A stretch of DNA of 51,570 bases, from NCBI GenBank assembly GCA_949293255.1, contig CASFCL010000008.1, positions 1 through 51,570 on the forward strand. The letters run 5' to 3'. Source of the stretch: an uncultured bacterium (lineage in GTDB: Bacteria; Bacillota_I; Bacilli_A; RFN20; CAG-826). The position numbers and the translations under genes were made by a program. A model generated the notes under the pieces. That model was not told the origin of the DNA, did not search any database, and saw nothing but the letters and a program-made list of their open reading frames with translations. Positions within the stretch are counted from its first letter, which is position 1; every line of letters starts with the position of its first letter. This document shows positions 36,333-44,144 of the stretch, in pieces.

Positions 36333-37626
36333 TAATGTCTTTTAATTGGTCTTTGAACTTATTAATTGCATCTAATGCTCTATTAATTACAAGTTCTTTT
36401 GGGTCTTTATTACCTCTATAAATTATACCAAAATTAGCATTCATTGGTTGAAAATTATTAATTCCAGTATGAGTAATATAGTTAACAAGAGCACCTAAAA
36501 CCGAATTGAAAGATAATTTTCGATGTTCAATTCCTTTGATATTCATCAAAGCATAATAACCAGCTAATAATCCGGTTGCTGCTGATTCAACATAGCCTTC
36601 TACACCACTTAATTGACCAGCAATATAGATATTGTTATTCTTTTTAAGTCTTAATTCATCATCTAAAATCTTAGGTGAATATAAATAAGAATTTCTATGC
36701 ATCAAACCGTAACGAATAAATTTTGCATTTTCTAATCCAGGAATTAATCGAAAAACTCTTTTTTGTTCAGGATAAGTTAAATTTGTTTGGAAACCAACCA
36801 TGTTATATAAATCGCCAATCAAATTATCCATTCTTAATTGGACAACAGCATAATATTGTTCACCATTATTTTCTAATCCAACTGGTTTTAAAGGTCCAAA
36901 TCTTAATGTATCAATTCCTCTTGAAGCGATGACTTCAATTGGTAAACATCCTTCAAAATATTTAGTATCAAATTCATGCACCATCGCTTTTTTTGCATGA
37001 ATAAGTTCATTATAGAAATGTTCATATTCTTCTTTATTCATCGGACAATTGATGTAATTACCAACTCCATGATCATATCTAGATTTTAAAAAGACTTTAT
37101 CCATATTTATCGAATCTTTTTGAATTATTGGAGAGCTAGCATCAAAAAAGCTAAAAGTGTTTTGACCAACAATTGTTGATATGTAATTCAAAAATTTTTC
37201 AGATGTTAAAGGACCTGTACAAACTATATTAATTTCATCTTCTTTTAACTCATTAACTTCTTCATTAATAATAGTTATATTTTCATTAGATTTAATCTTT
37301 TCAGTTATATATTTTGCAAAAAGTTCTCTATCGACATCTAATGAATCACCGCTTTCAATTTTGCTAACGCTAGCGGCTTCCATCATTATCGATCCTAAAT
37401 TTTTAATTTCTTCTTTTAATAATCCACAAGCATTATCTAATCTTTTCGATTTTAAAGAATTTGAACAAACTAATTCTCCAAAATTTGAGGTTGAATGAGC
37501 TAATGTATTAACTTTTGGACGCATTTCATAAAGATTTACCTTTATTCCATGTGTTGCTAAAAAGTAAGCTGCTTCACTACCAGCTAAACCACCACCAATA
37601 ATATTAACTTCTGGATTATTTTTCAT
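36325..37626 (-). CDS. trmFO: Methylenetetrahydrofolate-tRNA (uracil-5-)-methyltransferase TrmFO
   Basis: A folate- and FAD-dependent enzyme that makes m5U54 in the T loop of tRNA. The FAD motif is IIGGGLAGSEAAY near the N-terminus. The TrmFO/Gid hallmarks NLYEMRP, GELVCSNSLKS and GLLKEEI follow, as does CPMNKEEYEHFY and VEGYVESAATGL. I start it at the ATG at 37626 (433 residues), not the TTG two codons upstream. It overlaps topA by 11 bases and xerC by eight, so topA-trmFO-xerC is one operon as in Bacillus. Confidence 0.97.
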   Translation of the reverse strand: MKNNPEVNIIGGGLAGSEAAYFLATHGIKVNLYEMRPKVNTLAHSTSNFGELVCSNSLKSKRLDNACGLLKEEIKNLGSIMMEAASVSKIESGDSLDVDRELFAKYITEKIKSNENITIINEEVNELKEDEINIVCTGPLTSEKFLNYISTIVGQNTFSFFDASSPIIQKDSINMDKVFLKSRYDHGVGNYINCPMNKEEYEHFYNELIHAKKAMVHEFDTKYFEGCLPIEVIASRGIDTLRFGPLKPVGLENNGEQYYAVVQLRMDNLIGDLYNMVGFQTNLTYPEQKRVFRLIPGLENAKFIRYGLMHRNSYLYSPKILDDELRLKKNNNIYIAGQLSGVEGYVESAATGLLAGYYALMNIKGIEHRKLSFNSVLGALVNYITHTGINNFQPMNANFGIIYRGNKDPKELVINRALDAINKFKDQLKDINE

Positions 37627-39697
37627 GTTCAATTGGTTCGATGTGACGACATTTTGGGAAATTGGAACAGCCGTAGAAATATCCTTTTTTCGACTTTCTT
37701 AAAACAAGTTTATTTCCACATTCTGGGCAAGTTCTATCTTCTTCAACAGGTCTATTTGGATCTGTATCATCGCCTTCAAGATAATGACATTTTGGGAAAT
37801 TGGAACAGCCAATAAATTTACTTCCTTTTCTAGAAACTCTATAAATTAAAGGTGAACCACATTCAGGACAATTTCTTCCAACTTCAACAACTTCTTTTGG
37901 TTCTTTTTTAATATAGTGACAATTTGGATAATCAGAACATGATACAAATTCACCATATTTACCATGTCTAATTACTAAATCATTGCCACAAAGTGGGCAT
38001 TGTTCGCCTGTTTTTTTCAACGGTTCTTTATACATTACTTGTTTAACTTCATCAAAATGTTTGATAAATGGATAATAAAAATCAGAAATGACATCAACTT
38101 CTTTTGCTTTTCCTTCTTGGATTTCATCCAATAAATTTTCCATTTCTGCTGTATATTCAGTGTTGATTAAATCTGGGAAATATTTTCCTAAAACATTTGA
38201 AGTAAGAATTCCTTGTTCAGTTGGAGTTAAAACACCTTTTGAAGAACTTACATATTTTCTTTGAACAATAGTTTGAATAGTTGAAGAATATGTTGAGGGT
38301 CTACCAATACCTTTTTCTTCCATCATTTTAACGATTCTAGCTTCTGAGAATCTGGCTGGTGGTTTTGTAAAATGTTGTTCTTTATCAATCTTTTTAAGAT
38401 CATAGACTTCACCAACGTTAAATTGTGGAATTCTATCATCTTTATCGTCTAAATTTAAAATGTTATATCCAGGGAAAACATTGATTGCACCTTTTAAATT
38501 AAGGGCAACTGTATTTGACATAAAATTGACTGTTGTAACTTCATCAATTTTATCACTCATTAAAGATGAAAGAGTTCTATCGTAAATAAGTTTATAAACT
38601 CTATATTGGGAAGTTGTTAAAAATTGTTTCATTGATTCAGGTGTTCTATGAACGGATGTAGGTCTAATACATTCGTGAGCATCTTGAGCCATTTTAACAG
38701 TTTTACCTCTACTTACACCTTTAAAATAGTTAGCACCATATTTTTCAATAATAAAATCTTTTGCTTTATTAACAAAAACATCACTAATTCTAGTCGAATC
38801 AGTTCTCATATATGTAATTAAACCAATTAAACCTTTATCAGTTTCAACACCTTCATATAATTGTTGAGCAATTACAGTAAGTTCCTTAATTTTGATATTA
38901 AGTTTATTAAATGCTTCTTGTTGAAGAGTTGAAGTTCTAAAAGGTTCTTTTGCGGAGGTTACTCTTTTCGCTTTATCAATATTATTAACTGTAACTGTTT
39001 TTCCTAAACTAGAAATAAGATTTTTAGCATCATCTTCATTTTTTAATTCAGGTTTTTTGCCATTTACATTAATAATATTTAATTTATATTCGTTATTGTC
39101 TTTGACTAAATAAGGCTCAACTGTCCAATATTCTTCTGGAACGAATTCTTGAATTTCTTTTTCGTGTTCGCAAATTAATTTTAAAGTTGCGGATTGAACT
39201 CTTCCTGCCGATTTGGATTTTATCTTTTGATTTAATAAAGTTGAAAGTTTAAATCCTAAAATTCTATCGATAATTCTTCTTGTTTCTTGAGAATGGACAA
39301 GATTCATATCGATTGTTCTTGGATTAGCAATAGCGTGTGTTATTGATTCTTCAGTGATTTCATGGAATTCTAATCGTTTTGTTGACTCAATCGGTAATCC
39401 TAAAACATCACTTAAATGCCAAGCGATTGCTTCTCCTTCTCTATCAGGGTCGGTTGCAAGATATATATCATCTGCTTTTTTAGCAAGTTTTTTTAACTTA
39501 TTAATAACATCGACTTTATCTTCATCGATTACATAAGTAGGTTTAAAGTTGTTTTCAATATCAACTCCAAATCCGCCTTTTCCTTTTTTAGCAAGATCTC
39601 TGATATGACCAACACTAGCTTCAACGATGAAATCATCGCCAAGATAATGCCCGATAGTTTTACTTTTTGTAGGTGATTCAACAATAACTAATTTCAT
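37616..39697 (-). CDS. topA: DNA topoisomerase I
   Basis: A type IA topoisomerase that relaxes negative supercoils. It starts with the TOPRIM domain (MKLVIVESPTKSKTIGHYLG; DPDREGEAIAWHL) and carries the active-site Tyr296 in LITYMRTDSTRI. The C-terminus has three CxxC-type zinc ribbons (CPLCGNDL, CPECGSPL, CPECGNKL). I start it at the ATG at 39697, with AAGGA five bases upstream, giving 693 residues; the ATG at 39733 would add 12 non-conserved residues. Its promoter is at 39720-39748. Confidence 0.97.
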   Translation of the reverse strand: MKLVIVESPTKSKTIGHYLGDDFIVEASVGHIRDLAKKGKGGFGVDIENNFKPTYVIDEDKVDVINKLKKLAKKADDIYLATDPDREGEAIAWHLSDVLGLPIESTKRLEFHEITEESITHAIANPRTIDMNLVHSQETRRIIDRILGFKLSTLLNQKIKSKSAGRVQSATLKLICEHEKEIQEFVPEEYWTVEPYLVKDNNEYKLNIINVNGKKPELKNEDDAKNLISSLGKTVTVNNIDKAKRVTSAKEPFRTSTLQQEAFNKLNIKIKELTVIAQQLYEGVETDKGLIGLITYMRTDSTRISDVFVNKAKDFIIEKYGANYFKGVSRGKTVKMAQDAHECIRPTSVHRTPESMKQFLTTSQYRVYKLIYDRTLSSLMSDKIDEVTTVNFMSNTVALNLKGAINVFPGYNILNLDDKDDRIPQFNVGEVYDLKKIDKEQHFTKPPARFSEARIVKMMEEKGIGRPSTYSSTIQTIVQRKYVSSSKGVLTPTEQGILTSNVLGKYFPDLINTEYTAEMENLLDEIQEGKAKEVDVISDFYYPFIKHFDEVKQVMYKEPLKKTGEQCPLCGNDLVIRHGKYGEFVSCSDYPNCHYIKKEPKEVVEVGRNCPECGSPLIYRVSRKGSKFIGCSNFPKCHYLEGDDTDPNRPVEEDRTCPECGNKLVLRKSKKGYFYGCSNFPKCRHIEPIEHEK

Positions 39698-39719
39698 AAT
39701 TTTCCTTTTTCGCTTGTAA

Positions 39720-39748
39720 AATATAACTAGCAAAAAAAGATTTGTAAA
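39720..39748 (-). promoter_or_regulatory. Promoter of topA-trmFO-xerC
   Basis: TTTACA (39743-39748) and TATATT (39720-39725) on the - strand are 17 bp apart. Each matches consensus at five of six positions. The start of transcription would fall near 39713, about 16 bases before the topA ATG. Confidence 0.6.
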
Positions 39749-39807
39749 GAGAAAAAAGAACCCCCTATTTGATTAAATATATTATATATTTAAAAAGTTT
39801 TTGAAAT

Positions 39808-40014
39808 TTAGATGTTTCTGAATAATTCCCAGTTATAGCGATCAGCTGGTGAGGTTATAACTTTTACAAATATGCATTTTTCATTGTTTCTATAAACATC
39901 TCTTATTTGAATAATTTCAAAATTATCATCTTCATAATTTACTCTTGTAGCGTTTAAAAAATCACATCGATCAAGTCGCTTCTTATTAATCTTTTTATAA
40001 TAGCATTTACTCAT
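39808..40014 (-). CDS. Small protein of unknown function coupled to dprA
   Basis: A 68-residue basic protein beginning MSKCYYKKINKKRLDRCDF, with an N-terminal Lys/Arg-rich half and a strand-like C-terminal half. I do not recognise a family. It overlaps the 3' end of dprA by eight bases, which suggests translational coupling and supports it being a real gene. No independent Shine-Dalgarno sequence is evident at good spacing. A nucleic-acid-related role would fit its charge and its neighbour but is only a suggestion. Confidence 0.55.
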   Translation of the reverse strand: MSKCYYKKINKKRLDRCDFLNATRVNYEDDNFEIIQIRDVYRNNEKCIFVKVITSPADRYNWELFRNI

Positions 40015-40801
40015 TCCAATTACTGACTCCCATTAAGCTCATTAAGTCACTTTTAGTTTCGATTAAATATGCTCCATCTTTAATAAGTTGATTACAACCT
40101 GATGACTCGTCTAAATGATAAGGTATACACCCAACATCTTTACCTTGAGTTAGAGCATATTTTACGGTTCTGCTAGTTCCACTTTTTAAGCTAGCTTCAC
40201 CTACTAAAAGTGCTTTTCCTAAACAAGCAATTATCCTATTTCTAATTAAGAAATTTTCTTTATCAGGTTCGCACTCATCTGGGTATTCTGTCATAATAAG
40301 CCCGCCATTCTCAATTATTTTATCAAATAATTCCTTATTTTCTTTAGGATAAATATTGTTTAAACCACACCCTAAAACAGCAATAGTTTTCTTATTTGTA
40401 TTTAAAGCTGTCCAGTGTGCAACACTATCAATTCCTTTAGCTAAACCAGAAACAATAATAGTATCTTCTGGCATCTCTTCAATAAGCTTTGTTGTGGCCC
40501 TCCTTCCATAAGCCGAGCAATCTCGACTTCCTACGACCGACAATGTTTTTTTATAGTTTTCATCACTTAAAAGAGATAAATCACCCTTATAAAAAAGTAC
40601 AAAAGGTGGTCGACTTGTTCTTTTTAATGATTCAGGATATTCTTCATCCATGATGCATATAAATTGACCTTTATAATTTTCATTAAAATTGGCAATCTCA
40701 TCTTTAGATACTTTTTCACGGTTAGTTATCGTCTTATACATTCTTTCCCAATCACCGTTATAAAGATAGGAAAGATAACCAAGTATTTCTTTTGCTTTCA
40801 T
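40007..40801 (-). CDS. dprA: DNA-processing protein DprA/Smf
   Basis: A single-strand DNA-binding protein that loads RecA on incoming DNA in natural transformation. It has the Rossmann-like fold with VVGSRDCSAYG, IIVSGLAKGIDSVAH and VLGCGLNNIYP, plus the Gly/Ser-rich EASLKSGTSRTVKYAL segment. The 264 residues lack the C-terminal winged-helix domain present in many DprA proteins. AAGGAGG lies four bases before the ATG. It is the first gene of its unit, next to topA as in Bacillus. No other competence gene lies in the window, so active transformation is unproven. Confidence 0.94.
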   Translation of the reverse strand: MKAKEILGYLSYLYNGDWERMYKTITNREKVSKDEIANFNENYKGQFICIMDEEYPESLKRTSRPPFVLFYKGDLSLLSDENYKKTLSVVGSRDCSAYGRRATTKLIEEMPEDTIIVSGLAKGIDSVAHWTALNTNKKTIAVLGCGLNNIYPKENKELFDKIIENGGLIMTEYPDECEPDKENFLIRNRIIACLGKALLVGEASLKSGTSRTVKYALTQGKDVGCIPYHLDESSGCNQLIKDGAYLIETKSDLMSLMGVSNWNE

Positions 40802-40890
40802 AATTCCTCCTTACTAACAAGATGACTTTTAAAGCAAAAATTTACCAAAAAATTTTTAATCATTTTTAAAATCAGATTAAAAAAATAAGA

Positions 40891-40917
40891 AAAAACATCG
40901 AAGAATACGATGTTTTT
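40891..40917 (-). terminator. Intrinsic terminator after rnhB
   Basis: AAAAACATCG and CGATGTTTTT form a 10-bp stem with a seven-base loop, followed on the - strand by T-rich sequence. It lies 20 bp after the rnhB stop. Confidence 0.8.
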
Positions 40918-40936
40918 GACTTCTAAATTTTTTTTA

Positions 40937-41527
40937 TTATTTTTTTAATTTAAATGATTTTCTATGGAAACGATCTATTAAACCATATGTTTTTATAGCT
41001 TCAATATGGGCTTTTGTTCCATAACCTTTATTGTCTTTAAAATGATACATTGGATAAGTTTTATCAACTTCTTCCATCATTTTATCTCTTGTTACTTTAG
41101 CGATGATACTTGCTGCTGCAATACATTGACACTTAGCATCACCTTTAATAATTGGAACTACTTCTTTTTCTTTATATATAAGAGGCATTGCATCAACTAA
41201 AATCATATCGAAATCATCATTCAATTGATCGAGAGCCTTTTTCATAGCGATTTTTGTAGCTTCATATATATTTATTTCATCAATTTTATCAGCATCAACA
41301 ATTCCAATACCTATTTTAATTGCTACTTTTTTAATTTCTTCAAATAAAGCTTCTCTTTTCTTTTGAGATAATTTTTTTGAATCATTTATCTCTTCGTTAA
41401 AATAATCTTTAGGTAAAATTAAAGCACAAGCAACAACTGGTCCAGCTAAAGAACCTCTTCCAACTTCATCTACACCTGCTATTTTATTAACACTCTCACT
41501 ATAATAATTTTTATCTAAATCTAACAT
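40937..41527 (-). CDS. rnhB: Ribonuclease HII
   Basis: Removes RNA from RNA-DNA hybrids and single ribonucleotides from DNA. The acidic catalytic site starts with GVDEVGRGSLAGPVVACA (Asp and Glu of the DE pair), then LVDAMP and the later AAASIIAKVTRD and HFKDNKGYGTKAH motifs. The length of 196 residues is standard for RNase HII. It starts one base after rbgA, the same arrangement as ylqF-rnhB in Bacillus. Confidence 0.97.
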   Translation of the reverse strand: MLDLDKNYYSESVNKIAGVDEVGRGSLAGPVVACALILPKDYFNEEINDSKKLSQKKREALFEEIKKVAIKIGIGIVDADKIDEINIYEATKIAMKKALDQLNDDFDMILVDAMPLIYKEKEVVPIIKGDAKCQCIAAASIIAKVTRDKMMEEVDKTYPMYHFKDNKGYGTKAHIEAIKTYGLIDRFHRKSFKLKK

Positions 41528-41528
41528 T

Positions 41529-42395
41529 TTATATATCTCTATCTAAAGTTAATTTAACAATTTTTCCTTCTTTAAAATCTTTAAAAAATAGATACTTAGC
41601 TTTTTCTATATCATAAACACCACCTTTAAGAACTAAGCCTCTAAGTTTAGCAATATGCTCATAAATATCTCCCTCATTCATTTCTTCAATTGAGTTTAAA
41701 GAATATTTATTTATAAATTCATTTTTATAATTATTTCTTAAGTAGTTAATTGCGTATTTACAAACATCATCTAAAGGAAAAACTCCTTCTTTTATTGATC
41801 CACTTAAAGATAATTTCATTCCAGATTCTTCATCTTTAAATTTAGGTTCTAAAATTCCTGGAGTATCTAAAAGTTCAAAATTTTTATTAATTTTAAACCA
41901 AGTTAAAGATCTAGTAACTCCTGGAGTATTAGCACTTTTTTGTAATTTTTTAGGAGCAAGATAATTTATTAAAGTTGATTTTCCAACATTAGGAATTCCT
42001 ACAATCATCGCTCTTGAACAAACATTTTTAATTCCTTTTTTCGCGTATTTTTCTTTTTTTCCCCTGCAGAACTCCATTATTTTTTCAAAAATTTCTTTTT
42101 TTCCTTGGTTATCATTTAAGTTTGCAGCTATTGCTTCATTGCCTTCTTTTTTAAATTTTTCGATCCATTTTATAGTCAAAGAATCATCAGCTAAATCTTT
42201 TTTAGTTAGAACATACAACTTATTTTTATCTTTAAATTTTGAAAATAAAAATTCATTAAAAGAAGTTGAAGGAACTCTACTATCTAAAATGACAATAACA
42301 AAATCGACATATTTAAGTTTTTCTTCAATTCCTATTGAAGCTTTCTTCATATGTCCAGGAAACCAATTAAATGTAGCTTTCTTACTTTTCTCCAT
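41529..42395 (-). CDS. rbgA: Ribosome biogenesis GTPase RbgA (YlqF)
   Basis: A circularly permuted GTPase needed for late assembly of the 50S subunit. The motif order is permuted: FPGHMKKA at the N-terminus, G4 TKKDLAD (about 65-71), then G1 GIPNVGKST (about 132), the G2 Thr in NTPGVTRS, and G3 LDTPGIL. The C-terminal domain is helical. The length of 288 residues is typical. It lies between rplS and rnhB as in Bacillus. The ATG has no strong ribosome binding site. Confidence 0.96.
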   Translation of the reverse strand: MEKSKKATFNWFPGHMKKASIGIEEKLKYVDFVIVILDSRVPSTSFNEFLFSKFKDKNKLYVLTKKDLADDSLTIKWIEKFKKEGNEAIAANLNDNQGKKEIFEKIMEFCRGKKEKYAKKGIKNVCSRAMIVGIPNVGKSTLINYLAPKKLQKSANTPGVTRSLTWFKINKNFELLDTPGILEPKFKDEESGMKLSLSGSIKEGVFPLDDVCKYAINYLRNNYKNEFINKYSLNSIEEMNEGDIYEHIAKLRGLVLKGGVYDIEKAKYLFFKDFKEGKIVKLTLDRDI

Positions 42396-42458
42396 AAATC
42401 TTAATAATTTTATCTTATCTTTAAACTAAATTACATAAATATATTTTATAAGGTATAA

Positions 42459-42488
42459 AAAACGACTTACCGTTAGATAAGTCGTTTT
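42459..42488 (-). terminator. Intrinsic terminator after rplS
   Basis: AAAACGACTTA and TAAGTCGTTTT form an 11-bp stem with an eight-base loop, followed on the - strand by TT and A/T-rich sequence. It lies 38 bp after the rplS stop and separates rplS from rbgA. Confidence 0.85.
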
Positions 42489-42525
42489 AATGATGTCACT
42501 TTTAATAAATATAATTTTTAATGGA

Positions 42526-42873
42526 TTACAGAATTTGTTTAATTCTTGCAGCTTTACCGCTTCTTTCACGAAGATAGTTAATTTTGTTACGTCTAACTTT
42601 ACCTCTTTTAACTACTTCAATTTTTGCAACAAGTGGTGAATGAAGTCCGAAAATTCTTTCAACACCAATTCCACTTGAGATTTTTCTAACAGTGAATGTT
42701 TCTCCAACTCCACCGCCTCTACGTGCCATAACGACACCTTCGAAGACTTGGATTCTAGATTTTCCACCTTCAGTAATTTTAACAAAAACTTTTACAGTAT
42801 CACCTGAAGAGAATTCTGGAATATCGGTTCTAAGTTGGCTAGCAGTTACTTCTTTTACTAAATTTAAATTCAT
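42526..42873 (-). CDS. rplS: Ribosomal protein L19
   Basis: The large-subunit protein L19 at the 30S-50S interface. The sequence contains [33 protein letters not shown] and the C-terminal [11 protein letters not shown] start it at the ATG at 42873 (115 residues), with AAGGAGG seven bases upstream; the ATG at 42894 adds seven residues and covers that site. It is a single-gene unit with its own promoter, leader and terminator, divergent from rpsP, whereas in Bacillus it is the last gene of the rpsP operon. Confidence 0.98.
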   Translation of the reverse strand: MNLNLVKEVTASQLRTDIPEFSSGDTVKVFVKITEGGKSRIQVFEGVVMARRGGGVGETFTVRKISSGIGVERIFGLHSPLVAKIEVVKRGKVRRNKINYLRERSGKAARIKQIL

Positions 42874-42966
42874 AACGTTACCTCCTTCTTTCAAATCATT
42901 CTCTTGACGTTCATATAAGAGTGACGCTTAAAGCGGAACGTCCGTAGCACCTAAAAAATGCTTAAA
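42874..42966 (-). ncRNA. L19-type leader RNA of rplS
   Basis: Between the promoter and rplS the transcript forms a nested structure. An outer stem pairs GACGTTC with GAACGTC (42936-42942 with 42906-42912), enclosing an inner hairpin CGCTT/AAGCG (42925-42935). GGTGCTACG precedes it and AAGGAGG follows. Firmicutes rplS genes often carry a conserved L19 leader that mediates autogenous control; the stems seen and the position agree with that family. Confidence 0.7.
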
Positions 42967-42967
42967 T

Positions 42968-42996
42968 AATATACCATAGGAGCAAATTGCTGTCAA
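42968..42996 (-). promoter_or_regulatory. Promoter of rplS
   Basis: A perfect TTGACA (42991-42996) and TATATT (42968-42973) on the - strand with a 17-bp spacer. It is back to back with the rpsP promoter, whose -35 box lies 35 bp away. Confidence 0.85.
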
Positions 42997-43031
42997 TTTA
43001 AAAAATATTGATAATTGTAAAGCAAAAATAC

Positions 43032-43060
43032 TTGACACCCTGTATTAAATATTATTAAAT
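43032..43060 (+). promoter_or_regulatory. Promoter of rpsP-khpA-rimM-trmD
   Basis: A perfect TTGACA (43032-43037) followed after 17 bp by TTAAAT (43055-43060). The -10 match is only four of six, so its exact position is less sure than the -35. Confidence 0.6.
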
Positions 43061-43087
43061 ATTCCCTGTAAAAAGGAGATTTGTATT

Positions 43088-43363
43088 ATGGCAGTTAAAA
43101 TTAGATTAAGCAGAGAAGGAAGAACTCACCTTCCATTCTACCGTATCGTCGCTGCTGATTCTAGATACACTAGAGATGGCAGATACATTGAACAAGTCGG
43201 AACATATGATCCATCAAAAGGTATTGCTAATGCTTCAATTAATGAAGAAGTTGCAATCAAATGGTTAAATAACGGCGCTCAATATTCAGATACAGTTAAA
43301 GCAATTTTTAAAGAAAAAGGTATTTTTCAAAAAGCTAAAGATTCCATCAAAAAAGGAGAATAA
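43088..43363 (+). CDS. rpsP: Ribosomal protein S16
   Basis: A small-subunit assembly protein, 91 residues. The family sequence VKIRLSREGRTHLPFYRIV is followed by DSRYTRDGRYIEQVGTYDP. AAGGAG lies nine bases before the ATG. It heads a four-gene + strand operon with khpA, rimM and trmD, the order known from Bacillus, but the block points opposite to ffh and rplS. Confidence 0.99.
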   Translation: MAVKIRLSREGRTHLPFYRIVAADSRYTRDGRYIEQVGTYDPSKGIANASINEEVAIKWLNNGAQYSDTVKAIFKEKGIFQKAKDSIKKGE

Positions 43364-43365
43364 TA

Positions 43366-43632
43366 ATGAATTATAATACATTAATTCACACTATTGTTGA
43401 TCCTTTCATCTCTAATCCAGATGCATTATTAATTAGAGAAATGCCAAGTGAAAATCCAAAAAATGTTTCCTTATTAATTTGCTCTTCAAATGAAGATATC
43501 GCTAAATTAATTGGCAAAAAAGGATGTATCGCTAACGCAATTAGAAGCATTGTCTCTATCGCTGGAAAATTAGAAGACAAAAGAGTCTTTATTAAATTTG
43601 AACCATTCGGAGAAAATTCAAACAATGATTAA
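43366..43632 (+). CDS. khpA: KH-domain RNA-binding protein KhpA
   Basis: An 88-residue single KH-domain protein, known in Firmicutes to pair with KhpB/Jag and to bind many RNAs with effects on cell division and envelope synthesis. The RNA-binding GxxG loop is GKKG in KLIGKKGCIANAIRSIV. It starts two bases after rpsP. Its 3' end overlaps the rimM start by eight bases. Confidence 0.95.
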   Translation: MNYNTLIHTIVDPFISNPDALLIREMPSENPKNVSLLICSSNEDIAKLIGKKGCIANAIRSIVSIAGKLEDKRVFIKFEPFGENSNND

Positions 43633-44143
43633 TGATAACGTATATTTAAAAGTAGGATCTATTAATAAACCAGTCGGATTAAAAGGCGAAGTTAAAGTTT
43701 TTTCTACTACTACATTTAAAAATATACGTTATAAAAAAGGGAACGTTTTGTTCCTTTTTGTCGATAATTCTTATAAAGAAGTAACTATTGAGAGTTACCG
43801 ACAAAAAGATTCAAAGTTCGATATTTTAAAATTTAAAGAATTCAATTCACCAGAAGAAATTGAACCATTTTATCAAAAAGATTTATTCGTTTTAAAAGAT
43901 GAAAAAGTTCTTAAAAAGAATCAATATTTTTATGATGATTTAATTAATTGTAAGGTAGTAAATCAAGATAACATTGAAATTGGAAAAGTCGTTAAAATTG
44001 AAGAATTTCCTTCCCAAATCACATTAAAAATTGAAAATAACGAAAAGAAATTTATCTATATTCCATTTATCGACGTCTTCATAAAATCCGTTGATATAGA
44101 AAATAAAACTATCATTTGTAATACAATTGAAGGAATGATTTAA
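43625..44143 (+). CDS. rimM: Ribosome maturation factor RimM
   Basis: Binds S19 and helps mature the 30S head. The N-terminal RimM domain has VGSINKPVGLKGEVKVF; the C-terminal PRC-barrel contains DLINCKVV and ITLKIENN. I use the ATG at 43625 (172 residues) because the TTG at 43598 lies inside khpA and adds nine unrelated residues. It is followed one base later by trmD. Confidence 0.94.
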   Translation: MINDNVYLKVGSINKPVGLKGEVKVFSTTTFKNIRYKKGNVLFLFVDNSYKEVTIESYRQKDSKFDILKFKEFNSPEEIEPFYQKDLFVLKDEKVLKKNQYFYDDLINCKVVNQDNIEIGKVVKIEEFPSQITLKIENNEKKFIYIPFIDVFIKSVDIENKTIICNTIEGMI

Positions 44144-44144
44144 A

